Source of the DNA: Phorcus lineatus | Taxonomy: Eukaryota > Mollusca > Gastropoda > Trochida > Trochidae | NCBI GenBank assembly: GCA_921293015.1 | Contig: OV121091.1 | Location: forward strand, 24,660,839-24,724,838 | Length of the DNA stretch: 64,000 nt | Reading direction: 5' to 3' | In this document: positions 24,195 through 36,100 of the stretch, piece after piece | How positions within the stretch are numbered: the first letter of the stretch is position 1 | Layout: the number at the start of each line of letters is the position of its first letter | Program-made: the position numbers and the translations under genes | Notes under the pieces: model-generated | Databases searched by the model: none | What the model was told of the DNA's origin: nothing | Seen by the model: only the letters and a program-made list of their open reading frames with translations

Positions 24195-27100
24195 CTAGTC
24201 CTGTGTAGCACTTGCTTCTTCTGAAAGTAAATAAAATATTTTTCATTAAAGAATTATTTGTTCATCATAACTACAATGTTTATCATCTAGCAGTCTATGT
24301 GATAATAACCAGAGATGGACTCCGCATCAAGAATTAACAAATGGGGATAACAAAAACAGGGGAGACTCACAGTCATTTCACTCAGGGTACAAAATTATTT
24401 GACAACATCACCTAACATCACCTAACATCACTATATATGTCATAATGATTGATGATATTACTGTAATATTGACAACTTTCCCCACAACATTACCTTCATT
24501 TTGATAAAAACAAATTTTTAAATAGATTATAGTCAAGTCAAGCACTATGACAGCATAACAGCATAGCATAGCACCTAAAGAAGGAGAAATGTGTTATCTC
24601 ATGTATTGGTGGGGGGAAATCCTGTGATCCTGCTGCCTGTATTCATCACTGCATTCTTGAAGGGGATATAAAATACAATCTTTTCAACCAGTTGGCTGTC
24701 AATGAGTTGGCAACGAATCTAAATCTAAACTTAGAAAGTAACAGGACATAATCCTGAACGTTTTATTCCTTACCTTCTGTTTTATTGCTGTCTTCCTTTT
24801 CAACCGGCTTTTCTTCATCTGTCAAGAGAAAGAGTACCTTTATCATTGACAATTTAGGGCTGGTAGTACTTTCATCACTGACAATCAAAGGCAAGTGTTT
24901 TGCTTATGAATACTACTAACTGGCTAAGGTGAATCATCACAACTGATAACAAACAATGTTCACTAGATTCATCCCACATTATAATTAATCTTTTCTTTTA
25001 CTTTTCATAATCATAATATATTACCTGCACTTGACAGGTATTATTTACTTTGTCTTCATATTGTTTACTGTAAAAACAATATACGCTCACTTTGAATTAT
25101 TATTAAGATATAAAATTTTACTGGTTCTGTTATTCAACGCCAGCGGCTTCGTTTAATGTGGTCAATTCTTTCTCTCAAAATTTTGTTTTACCATTTGCTT
25201 AAAACGGTACAAGAATCACATCAAAACTTTATCCTTTGTCCTCTTAACACTACCAACTGAATTCCTCTGAAACAGTTTTTTCAAGATTGATTTGAACCAG
25301 ATTGTATTATAATAAGGTTGGAATCATCACATTCAAAATGCAAAATTCAAGCTAAAATATTTTCTCTAAGTGCATTTTAGGAAACAGTACAACAACCCAC
25401 CTTGTTGCTGGTTCTTGAGCTTCTCCACAATCTTGATGTTGACTTCATCGATGGCCTTCCTGATAGCAGTCTCAGCAGACTTGTCCCCCTCGATCATGGC
25501 CAGGTCCAGCGACTTCTCAAAACTGACCAGTGCCCCCTGCAGGTCATCCAGTTTCACTGGCAATTACAAGACAGTTTATAAGACCTGCTTAAGCATTCCC
25601 ATGGTTTATGTTGCACTCTATCTCTCAACTACTCAATATAATTGAATCTTACTTTAAATTACCAATTAAGCTTTTTTTTTACATAAATTCTGCAATCAAT
25701 TCATAAGAAATCATAAGTAACTAAATATGATTAGTTTGGAAACCCACAAAATGCTTGCAACAAGAGTAATCTTCCTTACACCTGATAAATCAATTTCACC
25801 CTTTGTGAACTGCATTTTTCGTGGTGAAGGCAAAAAAATAGCGAAATGATTTGAACTATCATGTGATTTTTATGAGAACAACTTGTTTTAATGTGCATTA
25901 TATTTGCAATATTGTTTATAAGAATATTTCTTATGGTTTCTCAATAATTTAGTAGAAATAATGGGGTTAGGAAAACAACAGGGTAATCTGCCTTTTTATA
26001 ATTTCCAAAAATTATTCTTTCAGATACTCATTAGATTTGAAACCAAAACAATTATATTCTCAAAAAAGCAAAAATAATAATAACTTATTTCATTCAATTA
26101 CTACAAAATAAAAAAAAGAAGTTATTAACCATACCATGAAATTAACCTCTTTAAATTATTATTTGCATAATATCATTCTAAGTTATTACTTTCAGCCTGT
26201 GCTATGAGCACGGACGCCTGTAGCTGCCACACTGTGTCGCAAGCCTCTTCTGATGCTGCGAGAGATTTCTCTCCGTAGTTTTTGGCCTCTCCATAATCGC
26301 CTAGTTCCAGATGACATCGCCCAATCTCATGGTACAGCCAAGTGTTTTCCAGGCACGACTTGGTCAAGGGTAGCTTCCTCTGCCATCTGGGGACAAACAT
26401 TCAATAAAATGTCAACAATGATATAATATTGCTACATTTACTTTTGATTCTATAACAACACTTTGTATATGCAGAATAAAAACCAGAACAACACCACTTT
26501 TAAACACCACTAAAATGGATTAGAATAAAATTGATGCCAGGAATAACAGTTTATCTGTCCTGAGTGGATTATTGTGATAAATTACCAAGCTTTTAGCACA
26601 AAAAATCAAGAGGGACAGATAAACATTAATTCTGAGCTTTGAGCTGGTTATGTTTTTTCTAACCAAAGTCAAATCTAAGAATATTTACGGTATTTTTTTA
26701 AAATACATCGTGAAAGTGAGATGCAAGTTGAACTCCATCATTGTATTCATACACGATGACCAACGATAATGTCATGGTTTTCATTTGCGCAGTTAAATGT
26801 TGTTAATAAGTAATAAGATGTTTTTGGATCATATATTAAGCAAGACAATCTTATATGAACGAAATATTAAAACAAATCACATATACACACTTTACGTTTC
26901 ATGTTATTCCCTATGAAATAAAAATTTTGGAGTCTTGTTGACAAGTGTATGCCAGACAGAACAAAGAAAAGAAAACAGTTCTGTCATCCAATCAGATCTC
27001 AAGTTATTTTTTTAGAAAAAACGTTATTCTCATGACCATAGTGAAAACTTTAATAACTGGCATATTTATACCCGTTAGGGTAAGAATCATGATTAGGTGA

Positions 27101-30100
27101 ATTATTCTAACGGGTGTTTTAATACCTTGTGAATACTTTTGAATTAATGCATAATTATTGAAATGAAATAAAATGCTATAGATATGAAAAATGAACAAAC
27201 TAGATCATCGGTCTCATAAATATCAGCGTGATTCAGTTAATATTAACAATGTTTGCATAAACTTTTATCTTGAACACAAACGTAATCTCTTACACTTCAA
27301 TAGCTTTGGTAAAGTTTCCACTTCTTGCATGAACTCTCCCCAGGTTGTCCAAACCTCGAGAAACAGCATCAGTCAATTTACTGCAAGAGACAAAATGATG
27401 TCAAACCTCAAAGCATATGCATTTTGGTGGTAACAGATTTAACGAAAATGGACACAACAGATCTGTTTGTGCTAATTTATCAGAGGAGAAATAATAGTCA
27501 CCATGTTTAGCTAGAAGTACTGGGGTTTGACAGTCTGATTAACAAATCAGAGCCTAGATTTTCGAAGCTCTCTTAGCACTAAGATAGTTGTAAGTACCAT
27601 TCATAAAGATTGGCTTACGTCTATCTGAGCACTTAGAGAGAGAGCTTCAAAAATCCAGGTCCAGGTCCATAACTTGAAAATAAGGAAAGCCTCATGCCAT
27701 TCTCCAAACATTTTCAGGGTGACACCCACAGAGTACTTACTTGTCTTCGCCAATCTGTAGGTCCATCTTGAAGTGTTTAATGGCCTGTTTGTACTGGCCC
27801 ATGTCAAGGTACGCATTGCCTATGTAGCTATGGAGATTGGCAACCACTTCCTGTTTGTTGGGGATGGCATCTTCGCTGAAGTTCTCCACTGTCGATAGAC
27901 ATTTCTCAGCTCGCTTCAAACTATCTGACATCTTCCCTTTCACCTGGGCTGCAATGTTGATCAAAACTCTAAAGGGTTGCCATTATTTTTTTCCATTTCA
28001 TAGTGATTGACAATTATTTTTTTCAGATTTGTCACTTGTCGCCTTCCCAAAACAAGCACACATCATAATATCAATGTTGTTAGCTACTCCGTTAATACTC
28101 GAGCAATGCTCCTATATCTACCTTGTACTCAATCACCCTATTTCCTGTTTCAGCCCAAGACAGAAGTGCCACATTATTGGAGAAAGTAATAAAAATCTAA
28201 ATCAATGCCCTTAAATAATTGTTCAGTTTTGTCAATAAGTGTCACGGAAGCAACATGATAAAGTCCCTTAAGAGTTAGTTATATCGGCAATCAGTCCGTC
28301 GTGTGGTTTTTAGGGGAATGACATGACAAAATGCACTGTACTTAACTTAAAACATTAAAACAATAAACTATATGAATGGATAGAATATCCACATATTGAT
28401 AAATTGATAATGATAATCAACAATGCCTTGTAATGTCGTAGCAAGGCTTTTCACGCAGCGCCAATGAATGGCTTTATTTCTCATTGTTGTGTTTTGTTAC
28501 CGAATGTGCACTCTTATTTATCAAGTTATCAAATCTACATCAACCAAAATATTATCCTCAATAACATATTTCAACTTTGAATATACAGGAATTTCCCCTT
28601 GAATTTGGTTTTCACAAAAAAAGGGGCACAGAGTATGTTGTTGGAGTCAAATATGTCAACCTTTAAAAAAACAAATGATTTTATCGAGGAGTAGTGGTTG
28701 TCTCTGAAAATCAGTACCATAAAGCTTCCAAGTTCTGTATGTGGACAATAAATACGTTTAGGTTGTGTGTAGTGATAAAAACCACCAGTAATGCGCGCGC
28801 CAATGACTCAAATGTAAATTTGAAAACTTCATAACAGCAGGCGCTAACACAAAGATGGATTGGTATTGTTAAGTAGGTCATTTAAGTAAGTTACATGTAT
28901 ATGGGACACAGAAATTCAACTTCATAACATTGCTACGACCGTTTTCCGAATATCATTTAAAACAAGAAAATTTCATAATTTGGTCAATTTAGAGATAAAG
29001 ATGCAAGTTTGAGGAGGCGATTTGAGCTTAACTCAAAATATATGGTTATTTCAGCTAAATCTCATTGAAATGAAATCTAAATGCTCCACTACTTTACGCA
29101 TGTAGATCTCACCAGGCTCCGTTACGCGAGCCGTCAGGTTTGCCTCTGACATAATTCAAATCAGCCAATCAGCGAGGTCGCCCCGTAATCTTTGGTGCTG
29201 GCGAGTTGCATTTCGCTTGTACGCTTTTCAGATCTCGGAAACCAAAAACTTCCGAATGTTTTCCGAATGTCGAACTGCCTAAATACCCGAATTAATGTAT
29301 GTTATGTACATTAAATTTACCCTACCTCGGTTTGTTGGACAAACAAGTCAAATCAAATATATAGAGTTATCTTTCGCAAAGCAAACTCTGCATTCCTCAA
29401 CGTTATCCTTTAGTAGACCGTATCAATCAAAATGCTTATAAATTCCTGAAACAGTTACGTTGAATAAACGTTTCGTCTTTTAGTTAGTAGTAATCGTTGA
29501 ATAATTTTACATTTCGTGAAACAAATTAACCATAAACATGCTGAGAAACAAAAACAACCAAAACATGTACAAACACCAATACTAGGTTTCTTGATAATTA
29601 TATATTAGTCATTTGCGACGTACATATGCTAATGAGATTGATCCTTGTTTCGTCAAAGACTGAAATGTTATAATTAAAACTGCTGGATTGGAGCGCATTA
29701 ACGGACATATGCAAATGACTTTAACTTGTTATGTGTAAACTCAAAAATTTATAAGAGTTTCAAGTTCTATTTACGAAATTACTTGCATGCTTTATAAAAG
29801 CTATCAAGAGACGCGCATTGTGATTGCGTGATGCTACGTTGCCGCAAGCCAATGAGATTTAGAGGTCAAATTGAAGAAAAGGTTAACCTGACGGCTTGAG
29901 TAAGGGAGCCTAGTGAGATCTATAATCTGCGTAACGTAGTGCAGCAATGTTAGATTTTATTTTAACGAGATTGATTTTAGCTGGTATTTAATTGACATGA
30001 AAAAAAAAAAAAAAACATACTCTGTGTCACTTCAAGCAAGATATTATGTAGTATGTTTTATCATTTCATCAATGAGACTCTTCTTTCAAGGTGTCAAGAG

Positions 30101-33100
30101 CATGATAATGTTAATTTTGTATTTATTGCACTCACCTTCGTCTATTTTCTCAAGTTCAGTCATGACATAATCATGTGGGGATTGTCCCTTGTTCCCTGAA
30201 TCCCGTCTGCGTCTCTGTTCCCGTCGCTCGTTGAGTCGTGCGTACATGGGCTTCTGTTGCCTCCAGAAGTCTGTTCGAGTATCTAGATAGGACAAACCTT
30301 CTTCTACCAAGTCTGATATTGTCTTCCCTGTGTTGGTTGATATGTCTTAAAGAAAAAAAATTAACACAATCTACATAAGTTATGTTTTCATTGATTCCTT
30401 CATTTTATTACTTGATATTTGTGACTGCTATTTGACAATCATGTCCTTACCTTTTAAGATGTAAATTTGCCTACCAGTTTCTTTGAGCAGCTTCTCCAGG
30501 TACTTCCTGTCCCCATAGAGTTCTCCCAGCATCTGTTTAATTGTCTTCTCACTGCCCTGTGATCTGTTTGTGTCTCGCTTCTGTTTGGTCTGCTGTTGAG
30601 CGTTCTGTCTTGCTAAACTCCCATAGGTGGGACGCTTTCTTTTCTGCTTCTGTTTACAAAAACACATATGAGAGGTAGGTGTTACATTGTGGTGAAAAGA
30701 GATCTATTGTACAGATCAGTAAATCTAATTCAAACTTCAATACAAAGCCAAAGTACATATCGGATGAGTGATCCACATGTAACTTCCTAAGTGTTGGGAC
30801 GGTTTTATTATAATTACAGAGAGAAGAATTGTTTGACTTCAGCAACTGAGTTATTTGATAAAATGAGTGAAAAAATTACCAAAAAATCTTACTCAGTGAA
30901 AGATATACACTTGTTTTTAATAGATTTTGTTTACCTTTAAAGGTGGATAAAATTCACTTATAAGTACAGGTGTTTCCCTATATATATGTATATGATAATT
31001 ATTTTCCAAACAATAGCAATGTGGTCAACAGGCAAATAGTAATCAACGATACTACAGAAGACAATAAAATATAGCAGCTTCGATTGATTGTCATGCTGCC
31101 CTTTGTTCAGGAAATGGTTCACTTCTTAAATTTTTTTCTATTAGTTTTTGTGCTATATCATCCATGCCATTATATTGTATATTATCATACATAAAAATAT
31201 AATCTGTGTGATGACATCATGACCATATCAGTATTAAGAGAGTTGAACAGAAAAAAGAACATGATAAGTGATGAGAAAATTATTTCTGATATGATTTTTC
31301 AATTTATAAATTCTGGCCTAATAATTTTGTACAACAAACACAAGCTAATGTTATCAATGTATCCATCATGTCCTAAAGTAATAAATGATTGCAGCTTAAT
31401 TTGTTAAATGATTCAGAGAATGGAGAAACTCACGGTGTTTATGAAGCCCTGTTAAATATCAGTGAAAATTATCAATGAACATATATATAATGAACATGCA
31501 TATTAATAGTCATAATGGGTATTGTAAACTAGATGAAAATGATGACATTTATCACTAACCTCATCTTGATCTTGAAAGAATGTCAGATCACCTGCTGTTG
31601 TCAATTTGACTTTATCAGCAGCTGAAAGTATGAATGAATTTCTCATCAAACAATACACCACCAAGTTCACGTATCTTTAAATCATCTAAAGCCTCTGACA
31701 AAAAATATAAATGATTCTCGAAATGGAGAGGACAGATTGAACCCAAGAATGTTGGTGCTAAACAGCAAGGTTCAAAGGTCAAAGGTGGACATAGGTATAA
31801 CAGCTGTCATCTGTGGCCTGTCAAGTCCGTTATGTGACATAAAATATATATTCCTATAAAAACCTAGAGTGGACAAATAGATATCACAACCATAATCTTT
31901 AATGTTAAGTTAATAACCAAACAATTTATTATGAAGATTTTAATTGGTCAAATTCTTTATTCACAGTGTAAACATACTTGAGAATTGGTAATTTACTTAC
32001 ACAGAGGAAAAAGTTAAGCACATATTTAAAACTTAATTCATGTAGTGATGTAAGGAAACATTTTAACCAATGACAAATGATAAATTTCTTAATGAAAATA
32101 ATTTATGTGGACATTGTTTGAAAATATTACTGAAATTTGAGTTGTGACCGAAAAAAATTCCACAAAAAATCATTTACTGGGCAACTCTTGTTGACAATAA
32201 AATGTGGGTCTTGACCTTTTTCTCGAATCATTGATGAGGATTATCTTTCAAACATCTCGAACTGGAACAAGTGAAGTGAGCTTTCTCTCCGAAAATATAT
32301 ACTAAAAATAGCCTACCAATCACAGATCACTTACAATACATCAAAAAAGAATCATGATGATATATTTTTTGGAAAAATTAACATTAAATACATTAATTTA
32401 TAAACTAAAATTTTGTCTGTGAGTGAGTGAGTTATTGTTTAATGCCGCTAGGGCAATATTTCAGCCATTGGCGGCGTTATGTTTAGGAAACGCTTGATTT
32501 CATTAAGACTATTTATAAATTAATGAATATGTCAACTACTTACATCCAACAGAATTATCAATTGCTTCTTGTGCTTTTTGTATTCCGAGTCTGAATTCCC
32601 GAAGCTCAGGTCGCAGCTTGTGACCACGATGATAGAATACCAGTGCCATTTCAAAATCTCCCTTGTAGTAAAGAGCTTCTGCTTTCTGGTACACACCCTG
32701 TAACAATTGTTTTGTGGATAACAAAAGCTGCAAATCATCAGACATATTTTGATTTCATCATTTTAAACTTTGGTCAGATAGTAAAGTCTACAGGTATATA
32801 TTGCATGTCCAATTTCAATTCAGATGAACAATTTCTAATTTGGCAACACCATTACAATTCTTACAAATGTGATTAAATGATTATGAAAAATAAATGTGAA
32901 ATAAGCTAAGTGAAAGTGTTTATTGCAAAAGTATCTTACATGTTCAAGGCTAATCAATTCTTCACAAATAATTTTGCATTGATTTTGCATTAAGTATACA
33001 GTTTCGGAATCTAAATTTGAATTTCTAAAATGTAAAGAAAGAAATAAAGGGATATATTAGCTCTAAACAAACTTTATCATTCTATAATTTTCTAGCTTTA

Positions 33101-36100
33101 AATTGCTTCTGTCTTCTCTTTGCCTCACCTTGTGATATGTTTTATCCTCTGCAAGGGAAGCTTCTGCGTCAGCCAGAGCATTTTTCATGTCTCCTAACTG
33201 AAGATGACATTTTGATCTGGCAACCAGACAGCTCTTGTCATCTACTTGCAGTTCCAAGGCCTTAAAGTGAAAGAGAATTTAGAAATAAAAGTTAAAAAGA
33301 AGATGATATATGAATCAAACATGTTTTCAGCCCATGGCTCTGTAGCTCATCAGACTCTTGTTTGGCTTGAACAAAAATTTAAACATGCAGATTTAGTCTT
33401 CTACGTCCCCCATATATAAAATTATGAAACGATAGATCTCTTACTATTATACCTCATATTTCAATCAATCTTAAGTCACTAACATTTCTGGTGTTGAAAA
33501 CTTTGGTATTAAGGTAATTATAAAAGCTGATTTGATTCACATTATAATTTTTTAAGTTTGAATAACCACAAACATATTTCACTATTTTCTTTGGAATATA
33601 TAAAATGTCTGATTACAATATTGTATAGTGCGTCAAAGGTCGCTACTCAAATATGTTCAGTTTGGTAATGAAAGCCATTTTTGAATGCCACTTTTGATGG
33701 GCCGCTTAGGTCTATCTGGCCACAAATCAGTGAGTGCATGACTGGCCACACCCCCTTTTTGTGACGTCATAAACAGAATCATTGCATCGTAATCTATACA
33801 TCTTTCGTAACAATATCACAGAAAAACCCAAACAATTGACAATTTTCAGGGAAAGTTTTCCACTCAGTTAGATAAATCATTTGACGATGTAACACTATTA
33901 AGCGTTTGGTGTAAAAAAGATATCCACATCAATGGTAATTAAACAATTATTTAAGGCGGTATTTCAGTTGAAATAATGATGTGCCACCCTGTACAGTCTG
34001 TTTATTACCTCCCACGAATTTTATGAGCCTCGCCCAGGTGGGGTTTTCACAGCCGATATTTATTTTATGCTGTCTTAGCTGTCTTAATGAAAGGCTAATT
34101 AAAGGTGTTTGTTGGACAAATTAACAAAAATCAAGCCCAGTTCTTATTTTGTTGAAAAAACTTTGAACGAAAATTGAGAAGTAATAAAGTCAAAGTTAGC
34201 GATTGTTTAACTTTCATTACTTTTCAATTGCAAGAAGCTGAAGACCCCAAAATTCATATTTACACATGACGATCGACTCACATACAAAGTTTCATTTAGC
34301 TAGGTCTTACAGTTTTTAGTTTTGTTCAGGAAAGGCCATTTTTATTTATGTTAGGATGGAAATTGCTTAAAATGAAAATCCCAAGAACTTGAAAACCAAC
34401 AAGGCAGATCTACACACACTGATTGATCAACTTACTAAGTTTTTTGACCTTTCTTACAGTTTCAAAGTTTTCCCCAGAAACAAAATTCAAAGTAAGTTTC
34501 AATAGAAATTGTGAACCCGAAATCCAAAAAAGTTTTAATAAAATAAAAACTCATCTTCATAATCTGACTGACCCACATACAAAGCTTCATTGAGCTAGAT
34601 AAGTAGGTTGGTTACTTTTTGAGTTTTGCCCCGGAAAAGAAATTCCAAGATATGTTTCATGGAATCTGCCAAAAATAAAACACCCAAAAAGCTGAAAACC
34701 CCAAAAGGCACATCTATGCTGACTGATCAACTTTAACAAGTTTTGTTGAGCTAGGCCTACGTTATTTCAGTTCTGCTCCGTAAACAATATCTAATACTAA
34801 AACCAATTCATTATCCACTGCCACCTTTGTTTGGCAATGATAATAAACCCCCCAAAAGTTGTTTTGGACTCTTATAAAAAAAAGCCTTTATCCAAACCCT
34901 CATCCAATAAATAAAAGTAGAAATAAGTATAAAAAGGGGGATGATTTTAATCATTCTTCATCAGTTTAGTTCATATCCATACATCTGAAGTTGAACACAA
35001 ACTACTCTTTGGCTTCTTCAGCAGTGATCTTTGTGATATCATACCATTGTGATTCCATTAACTCTGTGATGAGTTGTTAGTCAACTGTTTCCACATATGG
35101 TACTCTATTAATAAAGCTGAGGTTTCGGTTCAAAAGTAGCCAGCCCTTTTAGAAATATAATAAAGCCTTAAATGTATAGTCACTTGTAATTTCACTGTTT
35201 TAAGTTTTCAGTGGAATTGTTTACGCAGCGAGTTAACACAGAAGTCTTTTTGATCAAGACATATCTCCCGAATATATGAAGGTCCCTATTATCGTGGGTC
35301 TTATCATTATGCATATGCATGTATATTTTCATAAAAATTAGTAGAATTTACACATTGTTGATTTTTTTAAATAACTGCACAATTATCCTAAAAAAATATG
35401 TAGGACTCAGATCTGTGGCGGGTCTCTAATCTATGGCGGGTTTCCTTATCTGTGGCTTGTTTGATTGTTAGACTGTTTAATGACGTCATGCTAAGTGACG
35501 TCATTATGCGATGACGTCATAATACCTAACTGTTCCCCTCGTAAGACTCAATCGCGTCGCTAGCGTAATAATTAGGGAAGTCACAGAGAGATATTGCAAA
35601 CGGATAATGTCGAAATGATAAGAGTCCATATCCCAATTACGAAAATACATTAAACAATACCTTACATGTAAATAAGACATTTGCGGCTTCATGCCACATC
35701 AATTGTGTTTATGTTGCAGGATTTTTTTAGCCCTAGGGGAGTCTGTCTTCTTTAGCCCTAAGATATTGAAAGACTATCTTTTGTAACCCTTGGATTCCTG
35801 TCGACGAATTTTAGGGTAAGTTTGTCTAGCGTAAGGTTTTGTTAATCATTGCAGAAAAATACAAAAAAGGTACAAATGTCAGGCATTTGAAAATCTGCCA
35901 TAGATTTGGAAATACGCCACAGATTTGAGGCCTGCCATGGATTCGAGTCTTACAAATATGTGAAAATTAAATTCAAATGGGGGAGAATATTTTTTTAGAC
36001 ATAAAATGGAAATGAATGTCTTTGTAATGTATTTTAACAGAGGCGTCCCTATTATTGGGGTAATCAGAATTTAATTCTTAAATTAATATCTGTGAAAGAA

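Noticed and set aside
30001..30016. A16 run as a retrotransposon poly(A) tail
   Set aside because: It lies just inside the inverted terminus of the 28620-30033 DNA element and is internal to it; no retroelement ends there.
30451..30470. Alternative copy B exon-5 donor at ACTG|GTAGGC
   Set aside because: The AAAAG|GTAAGG donor at 30451 is stronger and keeps residues that align with vertebrate TTC25 across the junction; the other site is in phase but loses them.
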